Source: an uncultured Acetatifactor sp.
GTDB taxonomy: Bacteria; Bacillota; Clostridia; Lachnospirales; Lachnospiraceae
Length of the DNA: 35,092 nucleotides
NCBI GenBank assembly: GCA_947588205.1
Contig: CANPYG010000021.1
Location: 1 to 35,092 of the forward strand
Direction of reading: 5' to 3'
Positions 30,677 through 35,092 of this stretch are shown piece after piece. The notes below the pieces were generated by a model. That model was not told where the DNA came from. It was given only the letters and a program-made list of their open reading frames with translations, and made no database searches. Position 1 is the stretch's first letter. Each line of letters begins with the position of its first letter. The position numbers and the translations under genes are program-made.

Positions 30677-31978
30677 ATGCTGGCGAGACCGGGAAACAGT
30701 AAGATCATAGTGGGTTATGATTTGGGAAATGCTTTTTCCCAGATCAGCTTTTATTCGGCGGAGACCAGTGAAGTGGAGACAGTTTCCAGCGTGGCCGGCG
30801 ACGAAGTTTACAGCATTCCCACAGTCCTTTGTAAGCGCTTTGATACAAACCAGTGGCTGTATGGCAAAGAAGCCCTGAAGGCGGCTGCTGACGGAGAGGG
30901 CGTTCTGGTGGAAAATCTGCTGGATCTGGCGCTGGACGGGGAGCCGATCCATGTGGAGGGAACGGTTTATGAGCCGGTGGCGCTTTTGTCTCTTTTTATA
31001 AAAAGAAGCCTCGGCCTTTTCTCCACAGTAGGAAGTATAGACCGGATCGGCGCGTTGATGGTGACCTGTGAACGGATGGACCATCGGCTGGTGGAAGTGC
31101 TGGGGCTGGCGCTGGGAAGGGTGAAGCTCCGTGCCAGGCATATCTGTTTTCAGAGCTATGAGGACAGCTTCTATCATTTTATGCTGCACCAGCCCTCTGA
31201 GCTTTTCCTCTATCAGGCTGTGCTTTGCTGGTATGCCGCTGACAGGATCAAGGTTTACCGGATGCAGTGCAACCGCAGGGCGACTCCGGTAGCAGTTTAT
31301 ACCGGACAGGAGGAATTTCCTTTCCTTTCCACGGATGGAATGCCTGAAACGGAACAACTGCAAAAGGAACGCATGGAGCGCATGGACCGGGAATTGTTGG
31401 GAAGGATGAAGGAAATCTGCGATAATAAGATGATTTCTTCGGTATATATGATAGGAGACGGCTTCCAGGAGGAATGGATGGGCGAGACACTGAAATATTT
31501 GTGCCGGGGAAGGAGAGTCTTCCTGGGAAGCAATCTTTTCAGCAAAGGAGCCTGCCTGGGTATGATGGAGCGCTTAAGCCCCAGCAATGCGGGCAAAACC
31601 CACGTCCTTCTGGGTCATGATAAGCTGAAGACCAACATAGGGATGCGCCTTAACCGGAAGGGAGAGGCCTCCTACTATGCGCTTCTGGATGCAGGCATTA
31701 ACTGGTATGACGCCCAGTCCGGTCATGAGTTTTATATGAAAAATACAGATTTCTTTGATCTGGTGCTGACTCCCCTGGATGGAAAGAGGGGGCATGTCGC
31801 AAGGATCACCCTGGATGGTCTGGAATTTCCCATATCCAGAATGCTCTTAAAGATCCATATGCCGGCGCAGGATCTGGTAGAAGTGACTGTGGAGGATCTG
31901 GGTTTCGGGGAATTCAGGGAGGCCAGCCATCAAATCTGGCGGGAAGAATTGCCGCTTCATTATGACGGAAAGGAGTGA
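30677..31978 (+). CDS. DUF5716 family protein, Hsp70/actin-like ATPase fold
   Basis: A 433-residue protein recognised as DUF5716. Read against the actin/Hsp70 ATPase plan, residues 10-25 (KIIVGYDLGNAFSQISFY) occupy the phosphate-1 position. Next come VYSIPTVLCKR and WLYGKEALKAA, as in the Hsp70 N-lobe; MVTCERMDHRLVEVLGLALG at the connect-1 position; and VYMIGDGFQEEWMGETLKYL with FSKGACLGMM at the adenosine motif and final helix. The phosphate-2 strand (LCWYAADRIKVYRM) lacks the usual DxGGG, so ATPase activity may be weak or lost. The C-terminal 100 residues are beta-rich. The ATG at 30677 has AAAGGAGAGGG upstream. It sits 40 bp after DUF5717 and 5 bp before the next gene, in one operon. The family call is good; the fold is my inference from motif order. 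Confidence 0.75.
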   Translation: MLARPGNSKIIVGYDLGNAFSQISFYSAETSEVETVSSVAGDEVYSIPTVLCKRFDTNQWLYGKEALKAAADGEGVLVENLLDLALDGEPIHVEGTVYEPVALLSLFIKRSLGLFSTVGSIDRIGALMVTCERMDHRLVEVLGLALGRVKLRARHICFQSYEDSFYHFMLHQPSELFLYQAVLCWYAADRIKVYRMQCNRRATPVAVYTGQEEFPFLSTDGMPETEQLQKERMERMDRELLGRMKEICDNKMISSVYMIGDGFQEEWMGETLKYLCRGRRVFLGSNLFSKGACLGMMERLSPSNAGKTHVLLGHDKLKTNIGMRLNRKGEASYYALLDAGINWYDAQSGHEFYMKNTDFFDLVLTPLDGKRGHVARITLDGLEFPISRMLLKIHMPAQDLVEVTVEDLGFGEFREASHQIWREELPLHYDGKE

Positions 31979-31983
31979 ATGCA

Positions 31984-32832
31984 GTGGGTGTCAGTCTGAG
32001 TGTTGGAAATTATGCGGCACATCCTTTTTGTCTGGAGGGTCTCGGCCTTCATGTCTACTGCGCGGAGGAGCTTTGCTATTGTCTGAAGGAAAATGCATTT
32101 CTGTTAGATATGGATCTGCTTTCGGACAAGCTTGTGAACTGGATCCGTCAGGAGTGCGGCCTGGAAGACCTTGCGAAGGAGCTCTACACCATGGTTCACA
32201 GAAAAGGCTCCCTGAGCGCCTTTGTAACCAGGATTCTGGAGTATGTGGGGTTTTATGATCTGCAGGAAATACAGGAGGTGGAGCGCATCCTGAAACGGGG
32301 AGCGGGCTTAAGCATCCTGGAAAAACGTGCCCTTCGCATAGACCAGCTTCTGGATCTTCATAAATATGTGGCGGCCATTTCGGAATATGATGCGCTTCTG
32401 TCCTCCTGGGATGAAGCCTCAGCCGGCAGCAGCATGGCGAGACCGGATCTGAAATCGAAGCTTTTTCATAACCGGGGGATTGCCCTTGCCGGACTCATGC
32501 GCTACCGGCATGCGGCAGAAAGCTTTTATTCCGCATATGAAACCGATGGAAATGAGGAGAGCCTGCGCTGCTTTTTTGTGGCAAAACGTATGGAACTGAA
32601 GGCCAAGGATTATGTTGCCTTTGCCGCAGGGATGCCGGAATACACCGACGTGACCCTGAAGCTGGAAAAAGAGGTGGAGCGGATGAACAAGGTCTGGGAG
32701 TCCTGCGCCGATTATCACCGCCTCAATACCAGACCTCTCTTCCGGGAAGAAGACGAGCCTGGTTATCAGGAGGAAAGCGGGCACATCCTCGCCGCCCTCA
32801 AAGAAGCCTACCGCAGCCAGGCAACCTTCTGA
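31984..32832 (+). CDS. helical-repeat protein of the DUF5717-DUF5716 operon
   Basis: A 282-residue protein without membrane segments. The first 110 residues (VGNYAAHPFCLEGLGLHVYCAEELCYCL ... FVTRILEYVGFYD) form a compact domain. The rest looks TPR-like: SKLFHNRGIALAGLMRYRHAAESFYSAYE is a good TPR unit, and ERILKRGAGLSILEKRALRIDQLLDL precedes it. A GTG at 31975 overlaps the previous stop, but the ribosome binding site AAAGGAG (31968-31974) touches it, so the GTG at 31984, eight bases away, is preferred. It is the last gene of the operon; a terminator lies 90 bp downstream. Function is unknown. The tight coupling suggests it binds the DUF5716 protein. Confidence 0.7.
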   Translation: MGVSLSVGNYAAHPFCLEGLGLHVYCAEELCYCLKENAFLLDMDLLSDKLVNWIRQECGLEDLAKELYTMVHRKGSLSAFVTRILEYVGFYDLQEIQEVERILKRGAGLSILEKRALRIDQLLDLHKYVAAISEYDALLSSWDEASAGSSMARPDLKSKLFHNRGIALAGLMRYRHAAESFYSAYETDGNEESLRCFFVAKRMELKAKDYVAFAAGMPEYTDVTLKLEKEVERMNKVWESCADYHRLNTRPLFREEDEPGYQEESGHILAALKEAYRSQATF

Positions 32833-32921
32833 TCCTTTGCAAATGGCGCGTCTGGGCTGTTCCCTTTTCAGACCGTTCCTGAGAGATTTGATGGAAAAAA
32901 TCACTTTGTGACAAATATTTT

Positions 32922-32957
32922 GGGCACAATGTAGAAAATTACATTGTGCCCGTTTTG
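32922..32957 (+). terminator. terminator of the DUF5717 operon
   Basis: GGGCACAATGTA (32922-32933) pairs perfectly with TACATTGTGCCC (32940-32951) around GAAAAT, followed by GTTTTG. Confidence 0.8.
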
Positions 32958-32962
32958 CCGTA

Positions 32963-32991
32963 TTGATTTCTCCCATCCCCTGGGATATAAT
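32963..32991 (+). promoter_or_regulatory. purC promoter
   Basis: TTGATT (32963-32968), 17-bp spacer, perfect TATAAT (32986-32991). Transcription should begin close to 32998, so the transcript would open with the structured leader at 33002-33063. Confidence 0.8.
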
Positions 32992-33001
32992 TTACTTATC
33001 A

Positions 33002-33063
33002 GCTCAGAGCGCCGAAGGCGCGACCTTGCCAGCCGGACAAGTCCGGCTTGGGTGCAACTGAGC
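33002..33063 (+). ncRNA. three-stem structured leader upstream of purC
   Basis: GCTCAG (33002-33007) pairs with CTGAGC (33058-33063) to close a junction with two inner hairpins. One is GCGCC-GAA-GGCGC (33009-33021); the other is AGCCGGAC-AA-GTCCGGCT (33031-33048). The layout is a compact three-way junction at the very start of the purC transcript, 46 nt before the ATG. It does not fit the purine riboswitch (hairpin loops far too small) or, as far as I can judge, other known purine-related riboswitches. It could be a regulatory RNA or an extragenic repeat element inserted at the promoter. Confidence 0.5.
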
Positions 33064-33109
33064 GTTGAAGTCTGATCCATAATTTACAAATTCAAAATCG
33101 GAGGAAACC

Positions 33110-33817
<708 letters not shown>

Positions 33818-33840
33818 GACCGATACCAAAAAATATGACC

Positions 33841-33878
33841 GGCAAGGGCGCCGCTCTTCGGGAGAAGTGCGCCCTGCC
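33841..33878 (+). other. intercistronic hairpin between purC and purF
   Basis: GGCAAGGGCGC (33841-33851) pairs with GCGCCCTGCC (33869-33878) with one bulge, and the inner TCTT/AGAA can extend it. There is no T-run, so it is not a classical terminator; it may be an RNA processing or stability element. Confidence 0.4.
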
Positions 33879-33922
33879 GCAAGTTCTGTCATCCCGGAGA
33901 AGGAAGGGATGGACCAATCTGA

Positions 33923-35092
33923 TGGAAGACGGTATTTTTACAATAGAAGAAGCCAACGAGAAGCTTAAGGAAGAGTGCGGTGTGTTCGGAGCCTATGATT
34001 TTGATGGGGGAGATGTTTCCTCTACCATTTATTATGGGCTTTTGGCATTACAGCACAGGGGTCAGGAAAGCTGCGGCATCGCGGTGAGCGATACTTCAGG
34101 TCCTAAGGGCAAGGTGCTTACCAGCAAGGATATGGGGCTTGTGAACGAGGCCTTTACCCCGGAGACCCTGGAAAAGCTGAAGGGGGATATCGGCGTAGGC
34201 CATGTGCGCTATTCCACCGCAGGAAGCTCCACCAGGGAGAACGCCCAGCCTTTGGTGCTTAACTATGTAAAGGGCACCCTGGGGATTGCCCATAACGGCA
34301 ACCTGGTGAACGCCCCACAGCTGCACCGGGAGCTGGAATATACCGGCGCCATTTTCCAGACCACAATTGATACGGAGGTCATCGCCTACCATATCGCCAG
34401 GGAGCGGCTGAATTCCAAAACCGTGGAAGAGGCTGTGGGCAGGGCGATGGATAAGCTGAAAGGCTCCTATTCCCTGGTGATCATGTCCCCAAGGAAGCTC
34501 ATCGGCGTAAGGGATCCTTACGGTTTCCGGCCTCTCTGCATCGGGAAAAGGGACAATATGTGGCTGCTTGCCAGCGAGAGCTGCGCCCTGGATACCATCG
34601 GGGCCGAATTTGTGCGGGATGTGCTGCCGGGAGAGATTGTGACTATCTCCCCGGAAAACGGTCTGGTGTCCGATATGAGCCATGCCCTCCCTAAGGCAAA
34701 AGAGGCAAGATGTGTGTTTGAATATATTTATTTCGCGAGACCGGACAGCTTCTTAGACGGTATGAGCGTCTATGATTCCAGGATCCTTGCGGGAAAATTC
34801 CTCGCCATGGATTCCCCGGTGGACGCAGATCTGGTGGTGAGCGTGCCGGAGTCCGGCAACTGCGCCGCTTTAGGATATTCCCTGCAGTCCGGCATTCCCT
34901 ACGGGCTTGCCCTGGTGAAAAACGCCTATGTGGGGAGAACCTTCATCAAGCCCAGGCAGAAGAACCGGGAGAGCAGCGTGCAGGTAAAGCTCAACGCCAT
35001 CAGAGAGGCGGTGGAGGGCAAACGGATCATTATGATCGATGATTCCATTGTCCGGGGCACCACCTCCGACCGGATCATCCGGATGCTGCGGG
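33923..35092 (+). CDS. purF: amidophosphoribosyltransferase, N-terminal 390 codons (runs off the window)
   Basis: The first enzyme of purine synthesis, making phosphoribosylamine from PRPP and glutamine. A propeptide of 18 residues precedes the catalytic Cys in EECGVFGAYD, to be exposed by self-cleavage as in B. subtilis PurF. The class II glutamine amidotransferase domain has LLALQHRGQES, GHVRYSTAG, AHNGNLVN, and RDPYGFRPL. The phosphoribosyltransferase domain has VFEYIYFARPDS, whose preceding Cys fits the 4Fe-4S type, and the PRPP loop IIMIDDSIVRGTTS. The ATG at 33923 is the only start in frame; AAGGAAGGG lies 13 bases upstream, a slightly long spacing. The gene is open at 35092 and the C-terminal cluster cysteines lie beyond the window. 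Confidence 0.97.

Noticed and set aside
33002-33063. Purine riboswitch upstream of purC
   Set aside because: The hairpin loops are 2-3 nt rather than the 7-nt kissing loops, and the conserved junction bases are absent.

Overview
The window looks like chromosomal DNA from a gut-type, spore-forming anaerobic Firmicute of the Lachnospiraceae (Clostridia). The evidence is the neighbouring pair of Lachnospiraceae-type families DUF5717 and DUF5716, a PerR/rubrerythrin oxidative-stress operon, a SpoIID-like/peptidoglycan-binding protein, consensus SigA promoters, AGGAGG-type ribosome binding sites, and enzymes for hexuronate and L-fucose use. No rRNA, tRNA, CRISPR array or prophage was seen. Identifications come from reading motifs in the sequence; no database search was run.

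Layout. (1) 1-5909, plus strand: a TetM/EF-G-like ribosomal GTPase fused to a C-terminal Rae1/YacP-like NYN endonuclease domain, followed by a TPR-DUF4037-DUF4125 protein. (2) 6152-7480: a lone Rpn-family (PD-(D/E)XK) nuclease gene with a long leader, a possible leader peptide and a possible internal start for a C-terminal small protein. (3) 7537-8625, minus: kdgK. (4) 8798-11950, minus: a 181-bp structured element with 22-bp terminal inverted repeats, two ABC ATPases, a six-TM membrane protein, an ECF sigma factor and the remnant of a lost permease. (5) 12254-13272, minus: perR-rbr operon with a palindrome at its promoter. (6) 13490-15466, plus: a zinc-ribbon/TM/leucine-rich-repeat protein. 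(7) 15564-18269, minus: uxuA-uxuB, divergent from an AraC regulator that is followed by a GH29 alpha-L-fucosidase (18561-21032). (8) 21217-23768, minus: the SpoIID-like protein and a second AraC regulator, divergent from fucI (23979-25778). Then come a terminator, a second copy of the structured element, and fucU. (9) 26830-32832, plus: a three-gene operon made of a 1268-residue DUF5717 solenoid, a DUF5716 protein that reads like a degenerate Hsp70/actin-fold ATPase, and a helical-repeat protein. (10) 32963 to the end: purC and the start of purF behind a strong promoter and a three-stem leader RNA.

How the genes fit together. UxuB, UxuA and KdgK make three consecutive steps from fructuronate to 2-keto-3-deoxy-6-phosphogluconate. 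GH29 fucosidase, FucU and FucI release, mutarotate and isomerise fucose; the kinase and aldolase are not here. Two AraC proteins sit at the two divergent control regions. This suggests use of host or plant glycans.

The most interesting parts are the GTPase-Rae1 fusion, the DUF5717/DUF5716/helical-repeat operon, the Rpn gene with a possible gene-within-gene, the two inverted copies of a structured repeat, and the purC leader. A recurrent theme is in-frame tandem repeats in protein linkers (12-, 15-, 21-, 60- and 66-bp periods).
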